Under the pieces are notes generated by a model. It had not been told where the DNA came from, made no database searches, and saw nothing but the letters and a program-made list of their open reading frames with translations. From assembly GCA_019217005.1 (NCBI GenBank), contig JAHBNG010000083.1, positions 1 through 63,447 of the forward strand: 63,447 nucleotides of DNA, read 5' to 3'. Positions 9,154 to 18,101 of the stretch are shown piece by piece. This DNA comes from Chloroflexi bacterium TSY (lineage in GTDB: Bacteria; Chloroflexota; Anaerolineae; Caldilineales; Caldilineaceae). Position 1 is the stretch's first letter, and each line of letters opens with the position of its first letter. Position numbers and translations under genes: made by a program.

Positions 9154-10308
9154 CTAGAACTGACTTTCTAATGCTCTATAGAGAGTGCCCCATTCAACCA
9201 ATGAAAGTGTCTGCGCCCGTCGCTTAACATCAATTCCAGCATGGTTCAATGCAACTGCAATCTGATCTTTGGAGAGATGCAACCCGCCATTCAAACTGTT
9301 GAGTAGTTGCTTGCGTTTCTGGCTGAATCCAGCTCGCACAATGCGAAAAAACTGAGTCGGATCTATATCCGGGATAGCAGGATTGTCGAGCAAGTCCAAA
9401 CGAAGAATGGCGCTATCAACCTTTGGGCGGGGATAAAAAGCTTGGGCTGGAACATAGTCGACAATTTGTGGGTGGCTATAGAGTTGTAAACTGACTGCAA
9501 GAAGCGACATGTTGCCGGGCGAGGCGCAGATCCGCTGTGCAACTTCCTTTTGCACCATCACAACAGCCCGTTGTGGTGGGTTGGGCGACTCAAATAAATA
9601 ACGGAGAACGGCATTTGTAATGTAATATGGCAAGTTGGCAACAACTTTGTAAGACACTTGACTATCGTGAGACACTGCAAAACCGTGCTCTGGGTGAGAA
9701 CGTGGTTGTGCTTGATCTGGCAGAGCTGTCGAAAAAACCATATCCTCATCACAATCGCAGCGAAAAGCAGATTTGTCTGGTTTCCTTGTTCCGAGAGCTG
9801 CTACAGGACTGTTTTGGGAGACAACCGGATAATCAAGCAGAGAATCTAGCGAGGTTTTGAGGATATCTCCATGAACAATTGAAACATGCGGTTCCGTTTC
9901 GAAACGTTTGTTTAAGATACTGACCAGGCGGTCATCAAGCTCGACAGCCACAATTCGCCCAGCCAATGTCGCTAGATAGTTGGTAAGTCCTCCTAGTCCT
10001 GGACCGATTTCAAGTACGGTGTCTTGCTTTGTGAGCTTTGCCGCCGCAATTGCTGTTTCCAGATAGGATTCGTCAATGACGAAATTCTGGCCGAGTGATT
10101 TTTTCGGTTTTAGGTCAGCGCTTCGGACATAGTCAAAAACATAGGATTTCTTATCGTGATCAATATTTCCAGTCGCTCGACTCGTTTGTCTATCAATTCC
10201 TGAGACCAAAAGCTGACGGAGCTCCCGGCCACCTTTGCTGCTTTTTTCCGTCTCTTTTTTTGGGGCTGGTTCAGAAATAGGTTGACAAAGAAGAGAGTAC
10301 GTTAACAA
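9154..10308 (-). CDS. rsmA: 16S rRNA adenine dimethyltransferase RsmA/KsgA with an insertion and an IS-altered 5' end
   Basis: Dimethylates two adjacent adenines in the 3' terminal hairpin of 16S rRNA, using S-adenosylmethionine. Diagnostic motifs are 'KKSLGQNFV', the SAM loop 'VLEIGPGLGGLT' and the catalytic 'NLPYYIT', with a usual C-terminal domain ('FYPRPKVDSAILRL'). About 60 extra residues (Ser/Asp/His-rich, encoded near 9640-9830) interrupt the fold just before 'YKVVANLPYY'; family members normally lack them. The first ~17 codons of the open frame come from the end of the 1,633-bp IS, whose target duplication ends at 10262. The native start was either lost or is a downstream codon such as TTG at 10209. 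It precedes the LuxR-kelch gene; lepA lay directly upstream before the IS insertion. Confidence 0.9.
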   Translation of the reverse strand: MLTYSLLCQPISEPAPKKETEKSSKGGRELRQLLVSGIDRQTSRATGNIDHDKKSYVFDYVRSADLKPKKSLGQNFVIDESYLETAIAAAKLTKQDTVLEIGPGLGGLTNYLATLAGRIVAVELDDRLVSILNKRFETEPHVSIVHGDILKTSLDSLLDYPVVSQNSPVAALGTRKPDKSAFRCDCDEDMVFSTALPDQAQPRSHPEHGFAVSHDSQVSYKVVANLPYYITNAVLRYLFESPNPPQRAVVMVQKEVAQRICASPGNMSLLAVSLQLYSHPQIVDYVPAQAFYPRPKVDSAILRLDLLDNPAIPDIDPTQFFRIVRAGFSQKRKQLLNSLNGGLHLSKDQIAVALNHAGIDVKRRAQTLSLVEWGTLYRALESQF

Positions 10309-10388
10309 GAGAATAGGTTAGAGAAAGAGGCTCCTGTTCAGGCAAAATAAGGGTGTTCAGACCAAAATAGCCAAAAAGGAGCCTCTAA

Positions 10389-10544
10389 ATGTCAGAGTAT
10401 CGAACAGACCCCCTATCATTGTCAACCCGAATCGATCTTGCGTTGGAAATGCTCAACCCGAATCGAGAGTGGGGGAGAGTGAGCGAACTGTCAACGGCGT
10501 ACAATGTGTCTCGAACGTGGCTCTATAAGTTGAGAGAGCGGTGA
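10389..10544 (+). CDS. IS ORF1: short helix-turn-helix protein (5' part of transposase)
   Basis: A 51-codon ORF beginning MSEYRTDPLS and ending in 'SRTWLYKLRER' before TGA. The last half reads as a helix-turn-helix ('SELSTAYNVSRTWLYKL'). The stop codon directly overlaps the +1 frame that continues into the transposase body: CGG-T-GAA. A +1 shift at this stop would give a fused protein of about 478 residues. The arrangement is the same in both IS copies. Confidence 0.6.
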   Translation: MSEYRTDPLSLSTRIDLALEMLNPNREWGRVSELSTAYNVSRTWLYKLRER

Positions 10545-10563
10545 AGCGGCGCTGAAAGCGATC

Positions 10564-11826
10564 TTGTCGCCAGTGAGTCCAGGACCGCAGCCGAAAAGCC
10601 ATGTGATCGAAGTGGATGAGACGTTCATCCGACGAACCATAACGGTGTTGCCGATGCTGCGAGGAAGCGTACGAGATATCCAAAGGGGGTTGGGGTTGCT
10701 GCTAGGTGTGGAGCGGTCGGTGGGATTCATCCAAGGGACGCTGGCGGAAGTTGGAGAACTGGCATCGGCGTACAATGAGAGCATGGTGCCGACGCTGCCG
10801 GTGTTGGGGGAAGCGGATGAAATTTTCTGTGGCGACCAACCGTGCCTGACGGTGGTGGACGGAGCATCGTTTGCGCTGTTGAATATCTCAGCAGCCGATG
10901 CCCGAGATGAAACAACATGGGGGTTGAAGTTTCTCGAATTGCTCGAGCGAGGCATCACCTTTGATGACTTGGTGACCGATGGGGCTTTGGGCATTCAGGC
11001 AGGAGCCAAGGCAGCGGGGATGAATGCGCCACACTCCTATGACCTCTTTCACCAAATGCAGAATGGCACCAAAATCACCCAACGTCTGGAGAGAGAAATG
11101 GACCAGGCCATGACCGACCGTGACGTAGCTTGGCAAGTGTTGGACGAGCAGACTGCTCCTGCACGTCGCCCTGGGCGACCACGCAAATGCACAGTGACTC
11201 TCGAGGTTGCCGACCAAACGGTGCTGACAGCAGTTGACTTGCACGAGAACTGGACATGGCTTCTCCGAACGGTCCGTCAGGCACTGGAGCCGATTTCACC
11301 GACCGGGCAGCTTGTCAACACAGATGCCGCGCAACAAACCATTCTGGCTGCCACCCAACTTATGATGGAGATGAACCGCGATGAAATTGCACACTTTGCC
11401 ACCCAACTGCAGCAGAATCTACCTACATTGCTGGCTCCCCTCCGCCAGAACCTCTCACCTGAGTACGAAGCCTTCATCACACACCTCTGGACTTATCGCC
11501 ATGACCATCAACTTCCCATTGAACAGCTTTTCCCTCCCTCATTGCAGCCTATGGCTCTTGCCTTCTGGCATGCACTGGATCGCTTCCATCGGGCTTCTTC
11601 TCTAGCTGAATCCTTTCATGCTTGGCTCAGGCCCTTTCTTGCAATCCATCGCTCTTTGCCCGATTGGTTGGCCGCTCTTTTACAGCTCTTTTGGAATCAT
11701 CGCACCTTCTCACGTGGCAAACGCTCCGGTCACTCACCCTTAGAACTGGCTACCGATTCCTATGTCCCTTCTTTGGCTGACGCCCTTGATGCCATTCTTC
11801 AGCCTCAACAGCAACTGGCTCTTTAA
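10564..11826 (+). CDS. IS ORF2: DDE-type transposase
   Basis: A 420-residue reading from the TTG at 10564; the frame is open from 10525. It shows a plausible acidic triad: Asp in 'GEADEIFCGDQPC' or 'VVDGASF', Asp in 'LVTDGALGIQ' and Glu in 'LAESFHAWLRPF'. A basic linker 'ARRPGRPRKC' lies mid-protein. The absence of a normal start and the upstream HTH ORF in the other frame suggest it is made as a frameshift fusion. The transposase family is not recognised with certainty; a distant ISKra4/ISNCY type is possible. Confidence 0.75.
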   Translation: MSPVSPGPQPKSHVIEVDETFIRRTITVLPMLRGSVRDIQRGLGLLLGVERSVGFIQGTLAEVGELASAYNESMVPTLPVLGEADEIFCGDQPCLTVVDGASFALLNISAADARDETTWGLKFLELLERGITFDDLVTDGALGIQAGAKAAGMNAPHSYDLFHQMQNGTKITQRLEREMDQAMTDRDVAWQVLDEQTAPARRPGRPRKCTVTLEVADQTVLTAVDLHENWTWLLRTVRQALEPISPTGQLVNTDAAQQTILAATQLMMEMNRDEIAHFATQLQQNLPTLLAPLRQNLSPEYEAFITHLWTYRHDHQLPIEQLFPPSLQPMALAFWHALDRFHRASSLAESFHAWLRPFLAIHRSLPDWLAALLQLFWNHRTFSRGKRSGHSPLELATDSYVPSLADALDAILQPQQQLAL

Positions 11827-11935
11827 CCTATTCTCTTTTTAACGTGCCCATTTCAATTTTGTAAACCTAACTCATCCCTTGTTCTGAACCTGCCCTTTTT
11901 TTGCTCGTTTTTTTGAACGAGTACGAGAATTGCTT

Positions 11936-13753
11936 CTACTCATCTTCTAGTGAGAGAACCGACATAAATGCTTCTTGTGGGATTTCGACAGCGCCCACCA
12001 TTTTCATGCGCTTTTTACCCGCCTTCTGTTTTTCCAAGAGTTTGCGCTTACGCGTGACGTCTCCTCCATAACACTTAGAGAGAACATCCTTGCGCAATGC
12101 CTGCACATTTGCGCGGCTGATGACTTTATTCCCAATTGCGGCCTGAATTGGAACCGTAAACATCTGTCGCGGAATGATGCCCTTCATCTTGCTCACCAGT
12201 CTTTGACCTTTCGGGTAAGCATCATCGCGATGGACAATAATACTAAGCGCGTCAACTGGCTGTTGATTCACAAGGATATCCAGCTTGACCATATCAGACG
12301 CACGATACTCATCTAACGAGTAGTCCATGCTGGCATACCCTCGTGTACGTGCTTTGAGATCGTTATAAAAATCAACAATAATCTCGGAAAGAGGAATCAT
12401 ACACGAGATCTCGACGCGCTTACTGTCCAACCAGGTCTGATTCTTAAACTCACCGCGCCGCTTGGTGATCAGTTCCATAATCGGACCGATAAACTCAGCA
12501 GGTGTAAAGATGCGCAACTCGCACCAAGGTTCTTCGACCTGTTCAATTTCATTTGGTTCAGGCAGATCCGCTGGACTATCAATTGTCAGCATAGAGCCGT
12601 CGCTGGTCAACACGCGGTATTCAACGGAGGGTGCCGTAAAGATGATATCGAGATCATATTCGCGCTCCAACCTCTCTTGAATGATCTCCATATGAAACAA
12701 TCCCAAAAAGCCGAGCCGATAGCCAAATCCCAACGCCTGGCTCGTTTCGGCTTCAAAGACCAGTGCAGCATCGTTCAATTTTAACTTATCTAATGCGTCG
12801 CGAAGATCGTTATAATCATCGGGATCCGAAGGATAGAGCCCGGCAAAGACCATCGGCTTCATGGGCTGGTAACCTGCCAATTGCTCGGCAGCCGGTTCAT
12901 CTGCCAATGTAATTGTGTCGCCTACATCAATATCACGGACACTCTTGAGCCCCGTGGCAACATAGCCAACCTCTCCCGCATGAAGTTGATTGATTGATAA
13001 CATTGACGGTGTCAGAACGCCGATTTCTAATGGCTCAATCTCCTTTTGAGATGACATGGCGTAAAGTCGGGGCGTACCGGAGATTTTGCCATCAAAGACC
13101 CGTACATGGGCGATCACGCCTTTATATGCATCGTAATGACAATCAAAGACCAGCGCGCGCAATGGGCCAGTCATATTGCCTTCTGGTGGTGGAACTTCTT
13201 CGACGATTTTTTGCAGAACAGTCGCGATATTTAGACCATCTTTAGCACTAATATGGGGAATATCTTCAGCTGGGACACCGAGTAGGTCCTCGATCTCTTC
13301 CGCTACCGTATCTGGATCGGCTGCCGGAAGATCAATCTTATTCAATACGGGAATGATAGTCAAATCTTGTTCAAGTGCAACAAAGAGATGTGCCATTGTC
13401 TGGGCTTGAATTCCTTGCGAAGCATCGACAACCAGAATGGCCCCTTCACACGCTTGCAGTGCGCGACTGACTTCATAACTAAAATCAACATGCCCTGGTG
13501 TATCAATTAGGTTGATCTCATATTCTTCACCAGAACCATTGGCTCCTGCCCGGTGAATCATGCGGACTGCGCTGGCTTTGATGGTGACGCCCTTTTCGCG
13601 TTCTAGATCCATTGAATCCAGCAACTGCTCTTTCATTTCGCGAGCAGTCACCGTTCCTGTTACTTGTAACAAACGATCGGCGAGCGTACTCTTGCCATGA
13701 TCGATATGTGCGATAATTGAGATATTGCGAATATTTTGTAAATCCATAGGCAA
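11936..13753 (-). CDS. lepA: Elongation factor 4 (LepA), ribosome back-translocase GTPase
   Basis: Ribosome-associated GTPase that back-translocates or remodels stalled ribosomes. All GTPase motifs are present: 'AHIDHGKST' (G1, about residues 15-23), 'DTPGHVDF' (G3) and 'NKID' (G4). The LepA-specific C-terminal domain ends with 'AKKR/GKKRMK..GAVEIPQEAF'. The 605-residue length is standard. The start is taken as the first ATG; the ATG two codons later (MDLQNIRN) is the family-typical start and equally possible. It lies upstream of rsmA on the same strand; the 1,633-bp IS now separates the two and is likely to reduce any read-through. Confidence 0.97.
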   Translation of the reverse strand: MPMDLQNIRNISIIAHIDHGKSTLADRLLQVTGTVTAREMKEQLLDSMDLEREKGVTIKASAVRMIHRAGANGSGEEYEINLIDTPGHVDFSYEVSRALQACEGAILVVDASQGIQAQTMAHLFVALEQDLTIIPVLNKIDLPAADPDTVAEEIEDLLGVPAEDIPHISAKDGLNIATVLQKIVEEVPPPEGNMTGPLRALVFDCHYDAYKGVIAHVRVFDGKISGTPRLYAMSSQKEIEPLEIGVLTPSMLSINQLHAGEVGYVATGLKSVRDIDVGDTITLADEPAAEQLAGYQPMKPMVFAGLYPSDPDDYNDLRDALDKLKLNDAALVFEAETSQALGFGYRLGFLGLFHMEIIQERLEREYDLDIIFTAPSVEYRVLTSDGSMLTIDSPADLPEPNEIEQVEEPWCELRIFTPAEFIGPIMELITKRRGEFKNQTWLDSKRVEISCMIPLSEIIVDFYNDLKARTRGYASMDYSLDEYRASDMVKLDILVNQQPVDALSIIVHRDDAYPKGQRLVSKMKGIIPRQMFTVPIQAAIGNKVISRANVQALRKDVLSKCYGGDVTRKRKLLEKQKAGKKRMKMVGAVEIPQEAFMSVLSLEDE

Positions 13754-13949
13754 TATTATAGCCTAGTCTAGGGCAAGGGATGAAATGGTTTGTATTGCGT
13801 ATTGCGTGTTGCGTTCCGTTGTCGCTAGGCAGAGCGAACCCAATCGCCAACGGGCGACACCATTTCATGAACGGCGGGTTCAAGGCAAGGCTCCAGTTGA
13901 AAGATTGCTCGGGGTGCTAGAGACACCACTTAAACTTTGGAAACAATCG

Positions 13950-14027
13950 GAGTGTTTCCAAAAGTGTGTGAATGCAGCGATTCTCTGACTGAACAGTGTT
14001 CATTTACACACTTTGTGGTACACACTC
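13950..14027. repeat. 78-bp palindromic repeat, family P1 (copy 2)
   Basis: Starts GAGTGTTTCCAAAAGTGTGTG and ends with the complement ..ACACACTTTGTGGTACACACTC; the same length as copy 1 at 4404. It lies between lepA and the SDR gene at 14108. The remainder of the gap (13754-13949) holds short tandem-like TTGCGTATTGCGTGTTGCG sequence and no gene. Confidence 0.75.
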
Positions 14028-14107
14028 GACAATTTTGGACAGTTTTCTGTTGAGACACAATTGTCCGACGTTTAAATGATGTAACTATAGGGTGGGTGAA
14101 ATGATCT

Positions 14108-15046
14108 CTACCGAACCCCCAACTGCTCGGCAAACCAAGCGATTGTTTCTTCCATGCCTTGATCCAGCGAGACTTTGGGTTCCCAGTCAAGAATCCGGCG
14201 CGCCTTGGCAATATTGGGTTGACGCTGTTGTGGATCGTCTATGGGCAGTGGATTGAATTTAATCCCTCCGGGGTTGCCTGTAATTTGATTGATCTTTTCC
14301 GCAAATTGTAAAATCGTCATCTCCGTCGGATTTCCAATATTTACTGGTTCTATTTCGTCACTCAATAGCAGACGATAGATGCCATCTACAAGATCACTGA
14401 CGTAGCAAAAGCTGCGGGTTTGATCTCCTTCACCATAGACAGTGAGAGGTTCACTGCGCAAGGCCTGTTTAATAAAGTTTGGCACAACTCGACCATCGTT
14501 CAGACGCATACGAGGACCATAGGTATTGAAAATGCGTACAATGCGAGTTTCTACACCATGTGCGCGATGATAGGCCATCACCATTGCTTCAGCAAAGCGT
14601 TTGGCTTCATCATATACACCACGTGGCCCGATTGGATTGACGTGTCCCCAATACTCTTCCGATTGAGGATGGACTTGTGGGTCTCCATAGACTTCGCTGG
14701 TGCTAGCCAGCAATAATCGTGCACCTTTTGCTAGAGCTAAACCGAGTGCATTGTGTGTTCCTAAACTGCCGACTTTGAGGGTCTGAATTGGTAGCTCTAG
14801 ATAATCAACTGGACTAGCAGGACTGGCAAAGTGTAAAATAGCGTCCAGATCGCCTTGGAGGTAGATATGATTGCTAACATTGTGGCGAATGAAGCTAAAG
14901 TTTTCATTACCGATCAGATGGGCAATGTTATCCGTATTTCCTGTAACCAGGTTGTCCATTGCGACGACTTCATGTCCCTCTGAAAGAAGCCTGTCGCTTA
15001 AATGGCTGCCTAGAAAGCCTGCGCCACCTGTAATCAAAACGCGCAT
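14108..15046 (-). CDS. UDP-glucuronate decarboxylase-like NAD-dependent epimerase/dehydratase
   Basis: Extended short-chain dehydrogenase that probably decarboxylates UDP-glucuronate to UDP-xylose or acts as a related nucleotide-sugar epimerase, feeding cell-surface polysaccharide synthesis. The Rossmann motif 'GGAGFLGSH' is at residues 7-15, catalytic Ser/Thr in '[11 protein letters not shown]', Tyr-x3-Lys in 'YDEAKR', and 'FNTYGPRM' is typical of UXS enzymes. AAAGGAA just before the ATG at 15046 fixes the start, giving 312 residues; upstream codons are leader. No other polysaccharide genes are beside it. Confidence 0.88.
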   Translation of the reverse strand: MRVLITGGAGFLGSHLSDRLLSEGHEVVAMDNLVTGNTDNIAHLIGNENFSFIRHNVSNHIYLQGDLDAILHFASPASPVDYLELPIQTLKVGSLGTHNALGLALAKGARLLLASTSEVYGDPQVHPQSEEYWGHVNPIGPRGVYDEAKRFAEAMVMAYHRAHGVETRIVRIFNTYGPRMRLNDGRVVPNFIKQALRSEPLTVYGEGDQTRSFCYVSDLVDGIYRLLLSDEIEPVNIGNPTEMTILQFAEKINQITGNPGGIKFNPLPIDDPQQRQPNIAKARRILDWEPKVSLDQGMEETIAWFAEQLGVR

Positions 15047-15152
15047 GATAATTCCTTTCAATGTTCCCGTAGGCTCATCTATCACAGATATGTCCGCCAT
15101 TGTGTTTGACAGATTTCGACAGAAAATAGAATGATCTTTCTGCATCCATTCA

Positions 15153-15297
15153 GAGATGAGCGATATTCACAGATTAGGCTTTTCCAGAAATTAAACTGTC
15201 CAATTCGATTGGAAAAGCCAAAGCCATTCCAGGGAGAACGATCTGTTCTGATGGATGATTATTTTTCTGGAATGGCCTTAAACTTCACGCTCATCTC
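15153..15297. repeat. Cluster of three nested/adjacent hairpins
   Basis: GAGATGAGCG (15153-15162) pairs with CGCTCATCTC (15288-15297). Inside, GGCTTTTCC (15177-15185) pairs with GGAAAAGCC (15211-15219), and GCCATTCCAG (15223-15232) pairs with CTGGAATGGC (15267-15276). No gene lies between 15047 and 15767; this stretch is palindromic elements placed back to back. Confidence 0.6.
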
Positions 15298-15366
15298 CCA
15301 AATGTGTACAAATCATTCATTGATGGTCAGAGAAAGCGTCGATCGTGCACATTTATGGCAGATGAG
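15290..15366. repeat. ~77-bp palindromic repeat, family P2 (copy 2)
   Basis: Begins CTCATCTCCCAAATGTGTAC and ends GTGCACATTTATGGCAGATGAG (last 20 bases complementary). It overlaps the outer arm of the preceding hairpin cluster and matches the copies at 4499 and 18102. Confidence 0.65.
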
Positions 15367-15486
15367 CTAAACGTCAATGCATTACACTTGTAAGACATCT
15401 TGGTGTGTCGTGTGGAGTATAACAGCTGTCGATAACACAAAACCTTTCAGTTGGCTTTCGATACAGGCTATTTTAGCTTCGCTTAT

Positions 15487-15749
15487 TATACTTTGCTCTG
15501 TATGAAAACCGTAATAGTGACATTTGTCACCCTAATTGACAATTTCAAGGGTTTGTAGAGGGTTCGCACCTCAAATTTGTCATGTTGTAACCTTTTTGAC
15601 GCTAACAGACCCTCAGAGGTGTTCTAAGGACTCGCTTGTATAGGGTTTGAACACCCAAAATCAGGGACCAAGGTGACAAATGTCACCATACGTAGTTTTC
15701 GAGAACTCTACCAGAGAGAAAACTATGGTTTTCATCACGACCGCAATAT
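15487..15749. repeat. Palindromic repeat family P4 (copy 2), split by an insertion
   Basis: Inverted copy of the element at 7597-7680. The left part 15487-15513 (TATACTTTGCTCTGTATGAA..CCGTA) and right part 15691-15749 (CGTAGTTTTCGAGA..GGTTTTCATCACGACC) are separated by a 177-bp insertion. Its end lies 19 nt before the start of the Lgt-like gene. Confidence 0.65.
15514..15690. repeat. 177-bp MITE-like element nested inside a P4 repeat
   Basis: Ends ATAGTGACATTTGTCACC and GGTGACAAATGTCACCATA form an inverted repeat. CGTA occurs immediately before (15510-15513) and after (15691-15694), consistent with a 4-bp target duplication. No coding content. The element at 37089-37169 has similar GGTGACA.TCAC arms and may be related. 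Confidence 0.6.
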
Positions 15750-15767
15750 CAGTAAAACTAATTCCTT

Positions 15768-16487
15768 ATGTATACAACAATTGCACTTGGGCCTCTTTCA
15801 CTACCAACAGGCCCCATCCTCATGATTCTTGCGGCTGTTCTAGGTTTAGAGGTGATGGCGCGTTATGGTCAACGCAACGGAATGAGTCAGGATGAGTTGT
15901 GGAATGTCGGACTAATTGCCCTGACAGGTGGGCTCATTGTAGCTCGATTGTGGAATGTGGTCCAGTTTTGGATGGTTTATCAAGCGGAGCCATTATTGAT
16001 TCTGAGCATCCGTCCCAGTGGCTTTGCTCTTTGGCCAGGCATCAGCGCTGGGGTGCTCTTTGGCTATGGTTATATGATCTACAAAGCGCATTCTCCGGAA
16101 TTGGTTCTATCTGCCGCCGGAATTGGATTGATCGCTGCCGGAATTGTGATGAGCGTTGCCGCGTATCTTACCGGGCAGGTTATTGGGACAGAGAGTACGC
16201 AGCCATGGGCCATGACTTACTATGGTGAATTGTTGCATCCCGTAGCACTTTATCGTGCACTTGGGTATTTACTATTACTCGGCTTGCTTTGGTTCTCTAC
16301 CCGTCAGTTGAGTGCAACCAGCGTCATTTTGGTCACGCTGGTTGGTTACAGCCTTGTTCGTCTAATAAGCGATGCATTCGTTGCAGATGCACCGTCTATC
16401 TCTGGAATTCGCACCAGCCAGATTATTATGTTGGTTATTGCTCTACTCGCTTGCGGCATTCTGGCAAGGCGATTCTCGACAGTGTAA
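15768..16487 (+). CDS. Lgt-like integral membrane protein (prolipoprotein diacylglyceryl transferase family)
   Basis: A 239-residue polytopic membrane protein with about seven hydrophobic segments. The order 'LPTGPILM..', 'GGLIVARLWNV', 'HPVALYRALGYL' and a C-terminal 'RTSQIIMLVIALL' follows Lgt, which transfers diacylglyceryl from phosphatidylglycerol to the lipobox cysteine of prolipoproteins. 'HPVALYRA' corresponds to the Lgt 'HPxQLYE' block. The protein is shorter than typical Lgt (about 260-290) and lacks an obvious strict 'GGRxG' signature, so it may be a divergent paralogue rather than the main enzyme. The ATG at 15768 has no clear ribosome binding site; the leader is the end of a palindromic element. 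Confidence 0.65.
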   Translation: MYTTIALGPLSLPTGPILMILAAVLGLEVMARYGQRNGMSQDELWNVGLIALTGGLIVARLWNVVQFWMVYQAEPLLILSIRPSGFALWPGISAGVLFGYGYMIYKAHSPELVLSAAGIGLIAAGIVMSVAAYLTGQVIGTESTQPWAMTYYGELLHPVALYRALGYLLLLGLLWFSTRQLSATSVILVTLVGYSLVRLISDAFVADAPSISGIRTSQIIMLVIALLACGILARRFSTV

Positions 16488-16628
16488 TATGAGTATCTAC
16501 AACGCAATTAAAGTTATGGCAGATTAAAGGCTTTCAAAGATCCACACAATTTCAAAATACTTTTAGGTCGATCCAATTTTTAAAGGATTCACAATTTAAC
16601 GGACTTGCCTGAATTTGCTCTATTTTAG

Positions 16629-16783
16629 GGGGTGGTTCATTTTAGCTGGATAGATAGGTTTACACTTTTAGAAACAGAAAGAACGTTTATATTCTCTGAT
16701 TTCGCCGGTTCTCAGAGAGAAAACGGTCTCATATAGATTTTTGTCTATATATCAAAAGTGTAAACCTAATTTTGAACCACCCC
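16629..16783 (+). repeat. 155-bp GGGGTGGTTCA MITE, copy 1 (duplication TATTTTAG)
   Basis: Perfect 11-bp ends GGGGTGGTTCA / TGAACCACCCC with a longer imperfect inverted repeat containing AGGTTTACAC. The 8-bp duplication TATTTTAG is at 16621-16628 and 16784-16791. It lies between convergent genes. Copies at 19841 and 62040 look identical, and the copy at 50424 is diverged. The ends resemble those of the 1,633-bp IS. Confidence 0.93.
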
Positions 16784-16840
16784 TATTTTAGTCCTGTAAA
16801 TCCTGTTCATCTGTGGATAACTTATTTTTCGGGAATCGCC

Positions 16841-17827
16841 TTATGGTTCAAGAATCACTTTAACTAAATCCAGATCTCCCGAAGCGAGATCATGCATAAT
16901 CTGTGGACAGTCTTCCAGCGATGCAACGCGTTCGATTAGCGGCTCTACGTTGATACGGCCGCTTCCAATTGCTTCAATTGCGGCATTGAACTCGCTGGCA
17001 AAGCCATAGGTTCCGCGCACGTTCAACTCGCGAGTGACAACTTCCTGCATGTCGACTTCGATCATTTTGGCACTATTGCCGATCCAGGTAATGTCACCAC
17101 CAACCCGCGTCATCGTGTGTGCTTGCTGAACAGCAGGCGTGATGCCCACTGCTTCGATGGCACAATTGACACCAACATTGTCTGTAAACTCTAAGACGGT
17201 TGCCACCGGATCCTGCTCCTTGATATTGATTGTGAGATCGGCACCAAGCTCCTCCGCCATTTCCAATCGATGGGAACTCATATCGCTGATAATGATTTTG
17301 CCTGCTCCTGCTAATCGAGCTGACATGAGAGTGAGCAAGCCAATAGTTCCAGCTCCAATAATGGCAACGGTTCCCATCAAAGGAATGGGTGTGAGCGAAA
17401 CAGCATGCATGGCAATCGCCAGCGGTTCACACATGGCGGCCATTCGATAGGTCATATCGGCGGGTTTGGGAACAAGCATAGATTCATGGACAATAACGTG
17501 TTCTGCATAGGCCCCGGGTGTATCCATCACGCCAAGGACGCGACGTGCTCCTTGTCCACTATAGGGAAAGAGGGGTGAGACAACGACTGCGTCACCAATC
17601 TGCGCCGACGATACGCCTTCTCCTAGACCGGCCACCATACCGCCGAACTCATGTCCCATCACCATTGGTGGGGTGCGACGCCCTGTCGATCCGGTGTAAC
17701 CGTGTACATCCGATCCACAGATGCCAACGGCTTTTACATCGATCAGAACCTCACCTGGGCCAGGATCTGGTTTGGGGAGATTTTGGAAACTCATTGACCA
17801 TGGTGCATCATAAACAACTGCTTTCAT
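16841..17827 (-). CDS. Zinc-type alcohol/polyol dehydrogenase (MDR family)
   Basis: Medium-chain dehydrogenase of about 328 residues, probably oxidising an alcohol or polyol with NAD(P). The catalytic zinc ligands are Cys in 'GICGSD' and His-Glu in 'GHEFGG', and the nucleotide loop is 'IIGAGTIGLLTL'. The structural-zinc loop is degenerate: where family members have four cysteines this protein has 'SPLFPYSGQGARRVLG' and none, which is unusual though known in some sorbitol-dehydrogenase relatives. AAAGGAATCC before the ATG at 17827 sets the start. It stands alone between repeats. Confidence 0.85.
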   Translation of the reverse strand: MKAVVYDAPWSMSFQNLPKPDPGPGEVLIDVKAVGICGSDVHGYTGSTGRRTPPMVMGHEFGGMVAGLGEGVSSAQIGDAVVVSPLFPYSGQGARRVLGVMDTPGAYAEHVIVHESMLVPKPADMTYRMAAMCEPLAIAMHAVSLTPIPLMGTVAIIGAGTIGLLTLMSARLAGAGKIIISDMSSHRLEMAEELGADLTINIKEQDPVATVLEFTDNVGVNCAIEAVGITPAVQQAHTMTRVGGDITWIGNSAKMIEVDMQEVVTRELNVRGTYGFASEFNAAIEAIGSGRINVEPLIERVASLEDCPQIMHDLASGDLDLVKVILEP

Positions 17828-18004
17828 TTGGATTCCTTTGCTAGTATGAACGCGATCTTGTGCATAAATTTGATCATGGACCAAAAAATTTTTCCTTAAC
17901 ATATACCGCACGAACTGACAAACTTAAAACAAATGGCTCAACAGGATCATAGGGGGTAGACCCGCATTGGTTTCGATATGCCTTCGGCTACTCAACCGGT
18001 CTTC

Positions 18005-18031
18005 ATTTTCACACTTTGGGACACACAGTCG
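18005..18031. repeat. Solo end of a family P1 palindrome
   Basis: CATTTTCACACTTTGGGACA plus CACAGTC is the reverse complement of the left arm of the P1 repeat at 4404, without the second arm, so this is a half element. The rest of 17828-18101 holds no gene. Confidence 0.5.
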
Positions 18032-18101
18032 TATATTCTAGCCTATGCGCTCGTTTTTGGCGAAAGCTTCGATATATCCTTCTTGGGCAAAGAAATTAGG
18101 G

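Larger units (their letters stand above)
10263..11895 (+). mobile_element. 1,633-bp insertion sequence, copy 1 (8-bp target duplication TTTTTTTG)
   Basis: Bounded by imperfect terminal inverted repeats starting GGGCTGGTTCAGAA (left) and GGGCAGGTTCAGAA (right, reverse complement), with a further shared subterminal block AAGAGAATAGGTTA. The 8-bp duplication TTTTTTTG flanks both ends (10255-10262 and 11896-11903). It separates lepA from rsmA. An identical-length copy with its own duplication is at 58509-60141; the only difference I found is T11138 versus A59384. GGG ends with 8-bp duplications fit the ISKra4-type groups, but the family is not assigned with confidence. Confidence 0.93.

Noticed and set aside
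15146..15767. CRISPR-like repeats because of many similar short sequences
   Set aside because: The repeats are single palindromic units of different families with no regular spacers.
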